The notes beneath the pieces are model-generated. The model saw only the letters and a list, made by a program, of their open reading frames with translations, searched no databases and was not told the DNA's origin. Shown here one piece after another: positions 6,915 to 14,607 of a stretch of 16,335 nucleotides of DNA; within the stretch, counting starts at the first letter, position 1; each line of letters starts with the position of its first letter. The stretch comes from Deltaproteobacteria bacterium UBA2385. GTDB lineage: Bacteria > Myxococcota_A > UBA796 > UBA2385. The stretch is taken from positions 1 to 16,335 of the forward strand of contig DDSR01000269.1 in NCBI GenBank assembly GCA_002343455.1, written 5' to 3'. The translations under genes and the position numbers were made by a program.

Positions 6915-8423
6915 TCAGCCTTCCGGGGTCGGGTCCGGCGGCGGGGGAGGCAGCCGGCGCAGCAGCCAGACCAGCGACTGGCTGGGTCCGGCGACGGTGT
7001 AGGGATCGGCCTCGAAGCGCCAGGCGATCTCGAAGAAGCGCCCCGGATCCCGCTCCGCGTAGGTGAAGGGGGCGTCGTAGGGGAAGAGGTAGAGCCACTG
7101 CAGGCCCTCGCGGTCCATCCAGTCCGCTACCCGGGCCGGGTCGGTCCAGAGGTCCGGGCGCTGCTCCGCCGACCTCGTGATGCGGTGGTTGTTCAGCCCG
7201 ATCACATCGAGCACCGGCAGCCCCGAGGAGTAGCGGATCCGCCCGGCATCGACCGAGCCGACCCGCTCGCCGGCCGCGCCGTTTCGAGCCAGGAAGAGGG
7301 CCGCGCCGCCCTGCATCTCCTCGATGTTCTGGCAGTTCCAGGCGTACAGCGCCCGCCGCCGGCCAAGCTCGGGCAGGTCGGACACCAGGACGACCGCCAG
7401 CGCCAGCCAGGCCAGCAGGCCCAGCCGGTGTTGCGCCGCCCGGGCCAGCCCCAGGCCGACCCCGACCATCAGGATCGGCTCGACCGGGAGGAAGTAGCGC
7501 AAGAAGTAGTAGTACTGGTCGTCGACCCCGATCGAGCGGCCCACCGCCACCGCCGCCAGCCAGAGGGGCCCCGCCAGCAGCAGCCCCAGGCGGCGCGCCC
7601 CCGCCAGCGCCGCGATGCCCAGGGCGAGCAGCCCGACCCCCGAGCCGAAGACCGGCCAGGCGCTGCGCAGGATCTGCGCGGCCGTCCCCAGGCCCCCCGC
7701 GTCCAGGCCGCCCTGCTTGACGTAGAAGGTCGCCGGCAGCGGCAGGCCCGTGACGGCCAGGTTGAAGCCCACCCAGGCCAGCCCAAGCAGCAGGGGAGGC
7801 AGCAGCAGGCGCGCCACTCCGCGGGCTCCCAGGCCCAGGGCCAGCAAGGGAGCCAGCAGCGCGGCCTCGGGTCGGCTCAGGACGGCCAGGGCCAGGGCCA
7901 GCCCGGCGGCCAGCGGGCGATCCTGCTCACGGGCCAGGAAGGCCGCCAGGATCAGGCTGCCGCAGAGGCCGACCTCCATCCCCGAGACCGAGGCGAAGGC
8001 CCAGGTCGGCGAGAAGGCCAGCAGGCTGGCGGCGGCGAGGCCCGCGGCGGCCCCCCCCAGGCGCTCCCCCAGCCGGGCGGCGAGCAGGGTGGCCGGCAAG
8101 GTGCAGGCCAGCGTGAGCAGCTTGAGCGCCAGCCCCACCGGCACGCCCAGGCGCGAGATCGCCACGGCCACCGCCGCGACCAGCGCCTGCAGCGGGCTGG
8201 TGAAGCCCGTCTCCACCTGCCCCGGGTTGTACTCGGGCAGCCCGCTCTCCAGCAGGCCCCGCCCGTAGACCAGGTGGATCCAGGCGTCGTCCAGCGGCAG
8301 CCCCCACAGGGCCGCCGCGGTCCCCGGCAGGCGGTTGCCCAGGAACCAGGCCGCGAGCCCGATCTGAACCCCCACCAGCGCGGCGAGCAGCAGCCCCGGG
8401 GCCCGAGGAGGGAGCCCCCTCAC
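6915..8423 (-). CDS. GT-C-type multi-pass membrane glycosyltransferase-like protein
   Basis: This 502-residue protein has about ten hydrophobic segments. The first is at 11-28. A periplasmic loop follows with LPLDDAWIHLVYGRGL at 43-58 and the block YNPGQVETGFTSPL at 65-78. The acidic pair D45-D46 in the first external loop is the expected catalytic site of GT-C enzymes, which take sugars from polyprenyl-phosphate carriers. The C-terminal 150 residues form a soluble domain (VGSVDAGRIRYSSGLPVLDVIGL), common in this class, ending in a proline-rich tail. The GTG start at 8423 overlaps the ligase stop (GTGA), as with dusA. The acceptor cannot be predicted, though a cell-envelope or protein glycan is likely. 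A non-catalytic membrane protein of the same fold is the alternative. Confidence 0.72.
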   Translation of the reverse strand: MRGLPPRAPGLLLAALVGVQIGLAAWFLGNRLPGTAAALWGLPLDDAWIHLVYGRGLLESGLPEYNPGQVETGFTSPLQALVAAVAVAISRLGVPVGLALKLLTLACTLPATLLAARLGERLGGAAAGLAAASLLAFSPTWAFASVSGMEVGLCGSLILAAFLAREQDRPLAAGLALALAVLSRPEAALLAPLLALGLGARGVARLLLPPLLLGLAWVGFNLAVTGLPLPATFYVKQGGLDAGGLGTAAQILRSAWPVFGSGVGLLALGIAALAGARRLGLLLAGPLWLAAVAVGRSIGVDDQYYYFLRYFLPVEPILMVGVGLGLARAAQHRLGLLAWLALAVVLVSDLPELGRRRALYAWNCQNIEEMQGGAALFLARNGAAGERVGSVDAGRIRYSSGLPVLDVIGLNNHRITRSAEQRPDLWTDPARVADWMDREGLQWLYLFPYDAPFTYAERDPGRFFEIAWRFEADPYTVAGPSQSLVWLLRRLPPPPPDPTPEG

Positions 8424-9922
8424 GACTCGCCGGACAGCAGGTGGCGCTGCAGCTTGCCCAGCGCGTTGCGGGGCAGGCTGTGCACCATCCGGTACTCGAC
8501 CGGGCGCTTGTAGGGGCTCAGGCGCTCTTCCGCGCGGTCCTTCAGGCGGGCCATCAGCTCGGCGGAGCTGTCCTCGGGCCAGGGCACCACGGCGGCACAG
8601 ACCCGCTCGCCCTTGTCGGCGTCCGGGCGCCCGTAGACGGCGACCTCGTCGACCCCCTCGACCTCGGCCAGCACCGCCTCGACCTCGGCCGGGTAGACGT
8701 TGAAGCCGCCGCTGATGATCAGCTCGCGGGCGCGCCCGACCAGGCGGATCCGGCCTCCGTCCTCGAACAGGGCCAGGTCCCCGGTGTGCATCCAGCCCCC
8801 GACCAGGGCCTGGGCGCTGGCCTCGGGCTGACCCAGGTAGCCCTGGAAGACGCTGGGGCCGCGGATCCACAGCTCGCCGACCTCGCCCGGAGCGCAGTCC
8901 CGCCCCTCCTCCGCGACGATGCGCGCCTGCACCCCCGGCAGCGGCAGGCCCACCGAGCCCGGCCGGCGCTCGCCCTCGTAGGGGTTGGAGAGCACGATGC
9001 CGACCTCGGTCATGCCGTAGCGCTCCAGGATGCGGTGGCCGAAGCGCCCCTGGAAGGCCCGGTGGGCCTCGGCCGAGAGGGGGGCCGAGCCGCTGGTGAA
9101 GAGCCGCACCCGCGAGAGGTCCGGGCGCACCTCCTCGGGCAGGGCCAGGAGCCGCTGGTAGTGGGTCGGCACCCCCATGAAGACCGAGCAGCCCAGGCGC
9201 TCCAGCAGCCGCAGCGCCTCTTCCGGCTCGAAGCGGTCCATCCAGGTCGTGCGGGCTCCGGCCCACAGGGCGCCGTGCTGGGCGACCACCAGCCCGTGCA
9301 CATGAAAGAGCGGCAGGACGTGCAGCAGGTGGTCCTGGGGGCTCCAGCGCCAGGCCTCGTGCAGGGCCTCGATGCTGGCCCGCAGGTTGCCGTGGCTGAT
9401 CATCGCCCCCTTGGGCCGGCCGGTCGTGCCCGAGGTGTAGAGCAGGCAGGCCAGCGCGGTGTCCCCCGGCTCTGCCGGCGAGGACCCACCCTGCTCTGCC
9501 GGCCAGGAGAGCGGGGGGGAGAGGGCGAGGCGCTGCCGCAGGCGGTCGAGGCCGAGCACCCGCAGGCTGCGCCCTTCGCCCGGCGGGGGGAGCGAGGAGG
9601 GATCCGCCAGCACCACCATCCGGGCGTCGGAGTCGCGCAGCAGCCAGTCCAGCTCGGCCGGCGGGGCCCGGTCGTGCACCGGCAGGGTCACCACCCCGAT
9701 CGCCAGGGCCCCCAGGTGCAGCTCCAGCAGCTCCGGGCAGCGGGGGAGCTGCACGGCCAGCACCTCGCCCGGCTGGAGCCCGTGGGCGATCAGCAGCCGG
9801 GCGGCCCGCAAGGCGCGCTCGCGCAGATCGCCGAAGCTGCGCTGGCCGGCCGGGCTGACCAGGGCGAGGCGCTCCAGCCCGAGCGGCTCCCAGCGACGAC
9901 AGAGTTCGTGAAAGAGGCCCAT
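8420..9922 (-). CDS. AMP-dependent acyl-CoA synthetase, malonyl-CoA synthetase (MatB/ACSF3)-like
   Basis: This complete 500-residue ANL-superfamily ligase has YTSGTTGRPKG at 162-172 (ATP binding), LPLFHVHGLV at 203-212, RYGMTEVG at 301-308, TGD at 380-382 and the hinge region near R398. The catalytic lysine is K490 in PRNALGK. Such enzymes activate a carboxylic acid to the acyl-AMP and pass it to CoA. The blocks SNPYEGERRPGSVGLPLPG and LPRNALGKLQRHLL resemble malonyl-CoA synthetases, so malonate or methylmalonate is the best substrate guess; other short acids are possible. No decarboxylase or malonate transporter gene accompanies it. The ATG at 9922 lies just downstream of a 13-base tandem repeat that carries two GAGGG sites. 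The gene follows the CbbQ/NorQ ATPase and overlaps the glycosyltransferase. Confidence 0.86.
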   Translation of the reverse strand: MGLFHELCRRWEPLGLERLALVSPAGQRSFGDLRERALRAARLLIAHGLQPGEVLAVQLPRCPELLELHLGALAIGVVTLPVHDRAPPAELDWLLRDSDARMVVLADPSSLPPPGEGRSLRVLGLDRLRQRLALSPPLSWPAEQGGSSPAEPGDTALACLLYTSGTTGRPKGAMISHGNLRASIEALHEAWRWSPQDHLLHVLPLFHVHGLVVAQHGALWAGARTTWMDRFEPEEALRLLERLGCSVFMGVPTHYQRLLALPEEVRPDLSRVRLFTSGSAPLSAEAHRAFQGRFGHRILERYGMTEVGIVLSNPYEGERRPGSVGLPLPGVQARIVAEEGRDCAPGEVGELWIRGPSVFQGYLGQPEASAQALVGGWMHTGDLALFEDGGRIRLVGRARELIISGGFNVYPAEVEAVLAEVEGVDEVAVYGRPDADKGERVCAAVVPWPEDSSAELMARLKDRAEERLSPYKRPVEYRMVHSLPRNALGKLQRHLLSGES

Positions 9923-9930
9923 CAGGAAAA

Positions 9931-9956
9931 GCCCTCAGAAGAAGCCCTCAGAAGAA
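9931..9956. repeat. Tandem 13-base duplication spanning the AAA+ gene stop
   Basis: GCCCTCAGAAGAA occurs twice head to tail. On the minus strand each copy reads TTCTTCTGAGGGC. The first copy read provides Phe-Phe-stop for the ATPase gene. The second, at 9931-9943, repeats it untranslated and adds a second GAGGG before the ligase ATG. Confidence 0.9.
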
Positions 9957-10760
9957 GTCCGCCACCAGCTCGCGCATGGAGGCCTGCATATCGGGGTCGT
10001 CGGTCAGGGTGCGGGTGAAGGCGGCGTCGCAGGCGTCGCGGGGGGGGCTGCCCAGGGAGATGAGCCGGGCGGCGTGGACCAGCAGGCGGGTGCTGACGCC
10101 CTCCTCCAGGCCCCGATCGGTCAGGTTGCGGACCTTCTGCCCCAGCTTGACCAGCTTGCGGGCGATCTCCTCGTCCACGCCGGCCTCGTCGGCCACGATG
10201 CGCCGCTCCAGCTCGGCCGGCGGGTAGCCGAAGTCCAGGCTGACGAAGCGCTGCCGGGTGCTCTGCTTGAGCTCCTTCAGCACCGACTGGTAGCCGGGGT
10301 TGTAGCTGACCACCAGCATGAAGTCCGCGGGCGCCCGCAGCACCTGGGCCAGCTTGTCCAGGGTCAGGACCCGCCGATGGTCGGTCAGCGGGTGGATGAC
10401 CACCATCGTGTCCTTGCGCGCCTCGACCACCTCGTCCAGGTACAGGATCGCCCCGTGGCGCACCGCCGCGGTCATCGGCCCGTCGACCCAGACCGCCTCG
10501 TCCCCCTGGATCAGGTAGCGCCCGACCAGGTCGCTGGCCGTCAGGTCCTCGTGGCAGGCCACCGTCACCAGCGGGCGTCCCAGCTGGTGCGCCATCCAGG
10601 CCACGAAGCGCGTCTTGCCGCAGCCGGTCGGGCCCTTCAGGATGACGGGGATGTTGGCCTTCCAGGCGTTGGTGAAGACCTGCGCCTCGCTGCCCACGGG
10701 CAGGTAGTAGGGCTCCTCCTCGATCAGGAAGTCGTCGACGGGCGGGGTGAGGACGCGCAT
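9948..10760 (-). CDS. CbbQ/NorQ/GvpN-type MoxR AAA+ ATPase
   Basis: This 270-residue AAA+ protein matches the CbbQ/NorQ family in length and motifs. Walker A is GPTGCGKT at 43-50, and the family block [19 protein letters not shown] lies at 65-83. Walker B is ILYLDE at 105-110, then [10 protein letters not shown] at 121-130, sensor I SYNPGYQS at 152-159 and STRQRFV at 167-173. These ATPases remodel or activate enzymes, such as Rubisco (CbbQ) or nitric oxide reductase (NorQ), together with a VWA-domain partner (CbbO or NorD). No such partner or target enzyme is encoded within the window. I chose the ATG at 10760 because GGAG lies seven bases upstream; the frame's longer N-terminus lacks a ribosome site. 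It is the first gene of the minus-strand operon and is divergent from the aminotransferase. Confidence 0.92.
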   Translation of the reverse strand: MRVLTPPVDDFLIEEEPYYLPVGSEAQVFTNAWKANIPVILKGPTGCGKTRFVAWMAHQLGRPLVTVACHEDLTASDLVGRYLIQGDEAVWVDGPMTAAVRHGAILYLDEVVEARKDTMVVIHPLTDHRRVLTLDKLAQVLRAPADFMLVVSYNPGYQSVLKELKQSTRQRFVSLDFGYPPAELERRIVADEAGVDEEIARKLVKLGQKVRNLTDRGLEEGVSTRLLVHAARLISLGSPPRDACDAAFTRTLTDDPDMQASMRELVADFF

Positions 10761-10812
10761 GGGAGCTCTCCGCGAGCGAGGCCAGGGGCCGGCGGATCCC
10801 GACACCGGGCGG

Positions 10813-10818
10813 ATGCTA
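10813..10818 (-). promoter_or_regulatory. Candidate -10 element ahead of the CbbQ/NorQ-type gene
   Basis: The minus strand reads GTTAGCATCC, with TAGCAT as the -10-like hexamer about 52 bases upstream of the ATG at 10760. It is one of very few TA-containing spots in this 103-base divergent gap. No clear -35 is seen. It would head the long minus-strand operon. Confidence 0.4.
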
Positions 10819-10851
10819 ACCGCGGCGACCCCGAGGGGGGGCAGCGTGCAT

Positions 10852-10857
10852 TAGAGT
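10852..10857 (+). promoter_or_regulatory. Candidate -10 element just before the aminotransferase
   Basis: TTAGAGT gives the hexamer TAGAGT, six bases before the ATG at 10864. No Shine-Dalgarno is visible upstream of that ATG, so a leaderless transcript starting at or near the A of the ATG is plausible. No -35 match is visible. Confidence 0.35.
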
Positions 10858-10863
10858 CGCTGC

Positions 10864-12120
10864 ATGAGCCGCGCCGACGACCTCAACGCCACCCTCCGCC
10901 GCGTACACCCGGCGGCCGCCCTCAACCTCTCGACCGCCGGGGAGGGCCTCTTCTACCCGCAGGGGATCCCCACCCAGTCGGCCGAGGCCCGCGGCTGCGC
11001 CATCGACGCCACCATCGGGCAGGTCACCGACGGACACGGCCACGCCCTGGCCCTGCCCGCCATCGCCGAGGCCATCGCCGCGCTGGACTTCGACCAGGCC
11101 ACCCTCTACGCCCCCCAGGGCGGGCGGCCGGACCTGCGCCAGGCCTGGCGGGCCCACATCCAGGCCGACGCGCCCGCGGGCCCCGGCCCCCTGACCCTGC
11201 CGGTCGCCACCAGCGGCCTGACCCACGGCCTCTGCCTGGTGGCCACCCTCTTCGCCCGACCCGGCGGCACGCTGCTCCTCCCCGATCCCTGCTGGGGCAA
11301 CTACGTCGCCACCTTCCAGCGCGTCTTCGGCGCCCGGCCGCGCACCTGGCGCCTGCTCCGCGAGCGCCCCGAGCCCGGCCAGGCCCTGGACCTGGACGCC
11401 TTCCGCGCCGCGCTGGCCGCGCTGACCGAGCCCAGCACCCTGCTGCTCAACTTCCCCAGCAACCCGCTCGGCTACAGCCCCACCCCGGACGAAGCCGCCG
11501 CTGTGGTCCAGGCCGTCGACGGCAGCCCCGTGCCCCTGGTGGTCGTCTGCGACGACGCCTACCAGGGCATGGTCTGGGAGCCCAGCGCCCGCCGGACCAG
11601 CCTCTTCCACGATCTCTCCCGCCTGGACCCCGCCCGGGTCCTGGCCGTCAAGGTCGACGGCGCCACCAAGGAGCTCTTCTACTTCGGCGGCCGGGTCGGC
11701 TTCATCAGCTTCGGCGCCGAGGGCGAGGCCGCCGTCGTGCTCGAGGACAAGGCCCGCGCCGCCGCCCGCGCGACGATCTCCTCGGTCAGCGCCACCTCCC
11801 AGGCCGTGCTGGCCCGCGCCCTCGCCTCGCCCGACCTCGCCGCCCAGCAGCAGGCGGTGCGCGAGCGCCTCGCCGGGCGCTACCGGGCGCTGAAGGACGA
11901 GCTGCACCGGGCCGGCCTCCCCAGCCTGCCCTTCAACAGCGGCATGTTCGCCATGGTGCCCGTGCCGGGCGACCCCGAGGGCCTCCGCAAGCAGCTCCTG
12001 ACCGAGGGCGTCGGCGTCGTCTCGCTCCCCGAGTCGCGGGCCCTGCGCCTCTCCTACGGCAGCGTCTCGCGGGCCGAGATCCCCGGCCTCGTGCGGGCCA
12101 TCGCGCGCCACCTTGGCTGA
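10864..12120 (+). CDS. Class I/II PLP-dependent aminotransferase
   Basis: This 418-residue fold-type I aminotransferase has the expected active-site residues. Y82 and GGRPDLR lie near 82-92. N200 is in NFPSNPLGYSPTP, and D230/Y233 in CDDAYQG hold the pyridine ring. The Schiff-base lysine is K269 in VDGATKELFYFGGRVGF, with R277 for phosphate binding. R395 in LRLSYGS is the substrate carboxylate arginine. The layout is like aspartate or aromatic/branched-chain aminotransferases, but the substrate cannot be set from sequence. An N-terminal NLSTAGEGLFYPQG segment replaces the usual loop. There is no Shine-Dalgarno at the ATG; a -10-like hexamer sits six bases upstream. The downstream lipoprotein overlaps its end by eight bases. 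No biosynthetic partner genes are nearby. Confidence 0.9.
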   Translation: MSRADDLNATLRRVHPAAALNLSTAGEGLFYPQGIPTQSAEARGCAIDATIGQVTDGHGHALALPAIAEAIAALDFDQATLYAPQGGRPDLRQAWRAHIQADAPAGPGPLTLPVATSGLTHGLCLVATLFARPGGTLLLPDPCWGNYVATFQRVFGARPRTWRLLRERPEPGQALDLDAFRAALAALTEPSTLLLNFPSNPLGYSPTPDEAAAVVQAVDGSPVPLVVVCDDAYQGMVWEPSARRTSLFHDLSRLDPARVLAVKVDGATKELFYFGGRVGFISFGAEGEAAVVLEDKARAAARATISSVSATSQAVLARALASPDLAAQQQAVRERLAGRYRALKDELHRAGLPSLPFNSGMFAMVPVPGDPEGLRKQLLTEGVGVVSLPESRALRLSYGSVSRAEIPGLVRAIARHLG

Positions 12121-12919
12121 GGCGCCCCCCGCAGCTCCGCGCGCCGGGCTCCTGCTCGTCCTGCTGCTCAGTGGCTGCATCGACCACCTGCTGGAGGCCC
12201 CCTACATCCTGGCGACCGGCGTGGGGCCCGAGCCGCTGGCCATGTCCCTGACCCCCCGCCACAGCCTGCTGGTCGGCGGCCTCGGGGGCCTGCGAGAGGT
12301 CGACGGCAGCGGCGCGGTGCAGATCCTGCGCAGCGGAGAGGCCCGCGCCGTGGCCTCCCACCTGGGCTGGCTGGCCTTCGCCGACGCCCAGGGCGTGCTC
12401 TTCCAGCTCGACAGCGGGGCCGAGCTGCGGGTCCCCCTGCCGGAGGTGCGCGCCCTGCAGGCCTGGTGCGACGCCTCCCTGCTGGCGCTCAGCCCCACCG
12501 GGATCTGGCTGCTGCGACCCGACGGCAGCCCGCCGCGCCTGTGGGCCGCCGCCCTGCCTGGGTCCGTCGACATCACCCTCAGCCCGGGCCCCCCCTGCGA
12601 GGCGGTCCTCCAGCTCAGCCCCGACGCCCTCCACCGCAGCGACCCGCAGGGCAGCCAGCCGCTGGCCAGCGCGCTGGAGGGCGCCCGCGCCGTGGCCACC
12701 GATCGCCTCGGCCGGGCCTGGGTGTTGCACGGGCAGCCCCTGGTCCTGGCGCAGATCGAGGCCGGCCAGGCCCGCACCATCGCCCGCCATGTCGGCGACG
12801 CGCGCGACCTCAGCTTCGGCAACGGCGGCCTGCTGCACTCCGACTCAGCCTGGCTGCTGATCGGCGACGGCCGCGTCGACTACCTCCCCGTCGCGATGCC
12901 GCCCTCCCTGGGGGAATGA
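12113..12919 (+). CDS. Lipoprotein, possible small beta-propeller
   Basis: This 268-residue protein has a signal peptide ending in lipobox LSGC with the modified cysteine at 22. The rest lacks membrane segments and shows repeated short strands of the type LLVGGLGGLREVDGSG, WLAFADAQGVLFQLDSG and LALSPTGIWLLRPDG. These recur about every 40 residues and suggest a WD/YVTN-like propeller or beta-repeat fold. That is a fold guess, not a family match. The start is TTG at 12113, which overlaps the aminotransferase by eight bases and has no Shine-Dalgarno, so translation is presumably coupled. A later start would cut into the hydrophobic core of the signal peptide. It is followed by a 59-base gap holding a promoter-like motif. 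Function is unknown. Confidence 0.68.
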   Translation: MAEAPPAAPRAGLLLVLLLSGCIDHLLEAPYILATGVGPEPLAMSLTPRHSLLVGGLGGLREVDGSGAVQILRSGEARAVASHLGWLAFADAQGVLFQLDSGAELRVPLPEVRALQAWCDASLLALSPTGIWLLRPDGSPPRLWAAALPGSVDITLSPGPPCEAVLQLSPDALHRSDPQGSQPLASALEGARAVATDRLGRAWVLHGQPLVLAQIEAGQARTIARHVGDARDLSFGNGGLLHSDSAWLLIGDGRVDYLPVAMPPSLGE

Positions 12920-12943
12920 CTGGCCCCCGGGCGCGCCGCCCGC

Positions 12944-12949
12944 TACCAT
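12944..12949 (+). promoter_or_regulatory. Candidate promoter ahead of the HEAT-like lipoprotein
   Basis: TACCAT at 12944-12949 lies in the 59-base gap and resembles a -10. TGGCCC at 12921-12926 is 17 bases upstream but matches TTGACA at only three positions. Transcription would start about 20-25 bases before the ATG at 12979. Confidence 0.4.
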
Positions 12950-12978
12950 GGCCCACTCTCGTTCGTCCGGATGCCGCG

Positions 12979-14136
12979 ATGCCCGTGCCTGCCCTCGCCC
13001 TCAGCCTCGGCTTCGCCCTGGCCCTCCTCCTCTCGGCCTGCGAGATCGCCCCCTCGCACGTCACCAGCGCCGATATCGACGACGCCCTCGCCCGCAAGCA
13101 CTACAAGACGATGTGCGTGGGCGTGAAGATGAAGGACGACGACACCCGGCGCTACGCCACCGAGCGCCTGCTGGCCCTGGCCGACTTCGACCCGGTCGAC
13201 CCCGCCGGCGTCGAGGCCGGCCGCGCCTGCATCTGCGATGCGGTCATCGATCCCCAGGGCCGCATCGACCTCGCCATCGCCGAGGGGATGAAGGGCAACA
13301 AGCGGGACGACGTCGTCGGGTGCCTGGCCACGGCGCTGGAGAACCCCCAGGTCGAGAAGCGCGCCGAGGGCGTCGTCGCCCTCTCCAACACCGCCGCCCA
13401 GGTCGCCCGGGACGCGCTGGCCGGCATGGCCAAGGCCGACCCGGACCTGACCGTGCGCAAGCGCGCCATCGCCACCATCTCCGGCGACCAGGCCTACCAG
13501 GAGACCCTGCTGGCCCTCACCGCCGACCCCGACGCCGAGATCCGCACGGCGGCGACCGAGGGCCTGCTCAAGCTGAAGGACCCGGTCGTCCTCACGACGC
13601 TCGGCCGCCTCGCCAAGGAGGACCCGGCGGGCGAGGTCCGGGGCGCCGCCCTGGGCGTGCTCAAGGTCGCCAACGCCGAGGGCATCGACGGGATGCTCTG
13701 CGAGGCGATGATGAAGGACGAGAGCCCGGCCGTGCGCCGCAGCGCCGTCATGGCCTTCCGCGGCACCAAGCGGGACGAGGCCATCGCCTGCCTGCGCACC
13801 CGCACGCTGACCAAGGAGGACGACTCCGGCGTGCGCGAGGCGCTGATGACCACGCTGAAGTCCTCGCCCAACCAGAAGGCCGCCGACGTCCTCTGCGAGG
13901 CCATCCCCTTCTGGATGCGCAGCTACGTCATCGACGATCTGCCCGACAAGATCCCCGGAACCGACATCGCCAAGGCCCAGAACGACCGCGACTGGGACAA
14001 CAGCTACAAGTGCATGGAGCGCGCGGTCCGCAGCAGCTCCGGCTATTCCTGCTATGCGCGCATGTACACCGCCTACTGGTTCGAGCAGGTCGGCGGCAGC
14101 GCCCACATCCCGAAGTGTCCCAAGTACGAGGACTGA
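12979..14136 (+). CDS. Cys-rich HEAT-repeat-like lipoprotein
   Basis: This 385-residue predicted lipoprotein has lipobox LSAC with the modified cysteine at 21. The body is a helical repeat region of about 30-residue units. Examples are KRAEGVVALSNTAAQVARDALAG, IRTAATEGLLKLKD, VRGAALGVLKVAN and VRRSAVMAFRG, matching the HEAT pattern of paired helices with a conserved Asp/Arg turn. Ten further cysteines are scattered through the protein, including a C-x-C near residue 75 and one close to the C-terminus. They could form disulphides in the periplasm. The C-terminal 60 residues (SYKCMERAVRSSSGYSCYAR) do not look like HEAT repeats. The ATG at 12979 is the only suitable start in frame, and its signal peptide has no positive residue. 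HEAT scaffolds bind proteins; the partner is unknown. Confidence 0.78.
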   Translation: MPVPALALSLGFALALLLSACEIAPSHVTSADIDDALARKHYKTMCVGVKMKDDDTRRYATERLLALADFDPVDPAGVEAGRACICDAVIDPQGRIDLAIAEGMKGNKRDDVVGCLATALENPQVEKRAEGVVALSNTAAQVARDALAGMAKADPDLTVRKRAIATISGDQAYQETLLALTADPDAEIRTAATEGLLKLKDPVVLTTLGRLAKEDPAGEVRGAALGVLKVANAEGIDGMLCEAMMKDESPAVRRSAVMAFRGTKRDEAIACLRTRTLTKEDDSGVREALMTTLKSSPNQKAADVLCEAIPFWMRSYVIDDLPDKIPGTDIAKAQNDRDWDNSYKCMERAVRSSSGYSCYARMYTAYWFEQVGGSAHIPKCPKYED

Positions 14137-14156
14137 ACCGTCCACAGGAGCGAAGC

Positions 14157-14597
14157 ATGGGTTCCCTGGTTGAAGTCATCAAGGTCGACGCCAAGCGTCG
14201 GCAGGTCGTGGACGACTGCGTCCTGCTGATCGAGGCCGAGGTCGACAGCAAGTCCGGCTTCTCGGGCGCGGGCATCAAGCTCGGCTACAAGACGGTCAAG
14301 GGCCTCAAGCCGGGCTTCATCGGCATGGCCATGAACCACCTGCTGGACGACTTCGCCGCCAAGATCGACCCCTACTGGCTGGACTGCCAGGCGCAGGGCA
14401 AGGACGCGCGCAGCTTCTTCGCCGGCAAGAAGGTCGAGATCGCCAACGCCCTGCTGGGCATCACCGACGCGCGGGCCCAGCGCAGCAGCCACAAGGTGCT
14501 GGTCGGCACCTACCAGAAGCTGCGCCCGATGGCGATCGACCACGTCGGGGTCGCCATGCCCCGCCTCGCCGACCTCATCACCAAGCACGCCAGCTAG
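14157..14597 (+). CDS. Small cytoplasmic protein, DUF6918-like
   Basis: This 146-residue protein has no signal peptide or membrane segment. It begins with SLVEVIKVDAKRRQVVDDC, then KSGFSGAGIKLGYKTVKGLKPGF and a LLDDFAAKIDPYW segment. It ends with LLGITDARAQRSSHKVLVGTYQKLRP and VAMPRLADLI. I recall this pattern from the DUF6918 family found in actinobacteria and myxobacteria, but I could not check it; the function is unknown. The fold is probably all-helical. AGGAG at 14146-14150, six bases before the ATG, supports the start. The frame runs open far upstream, but that part lies over the HEAT gene and is a shadow. It is 20 bases downstream of that gene and likely cotranscribed. Confidence 0.75.
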   Translation: MGSLVEVIKVDAKRRQVVDDCVLLIEAEVDSKSGFSGAGIKLGYKTVKGLKPGFIGMAMNHLLDDFAAKIDPYWLDCQAQGKDARSFFAGKKVEIANALLGITDARAQRSSHKVLVGTYQKLRPMAIDHVGVAMPRLADLITKHAS

Positions 14598-14607
14598 GAG
14601 CGCCCCC

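Noticed and set aside
12948..14156. Long plus-strand frame in front of the DUF6918-like gene
   Set aside because: It lies out of frame over the HEAT lipoprotein and is Arg/Gly/Pro-rich; only the part from the ATG at 14157 has a ribosome site and a natural composition.
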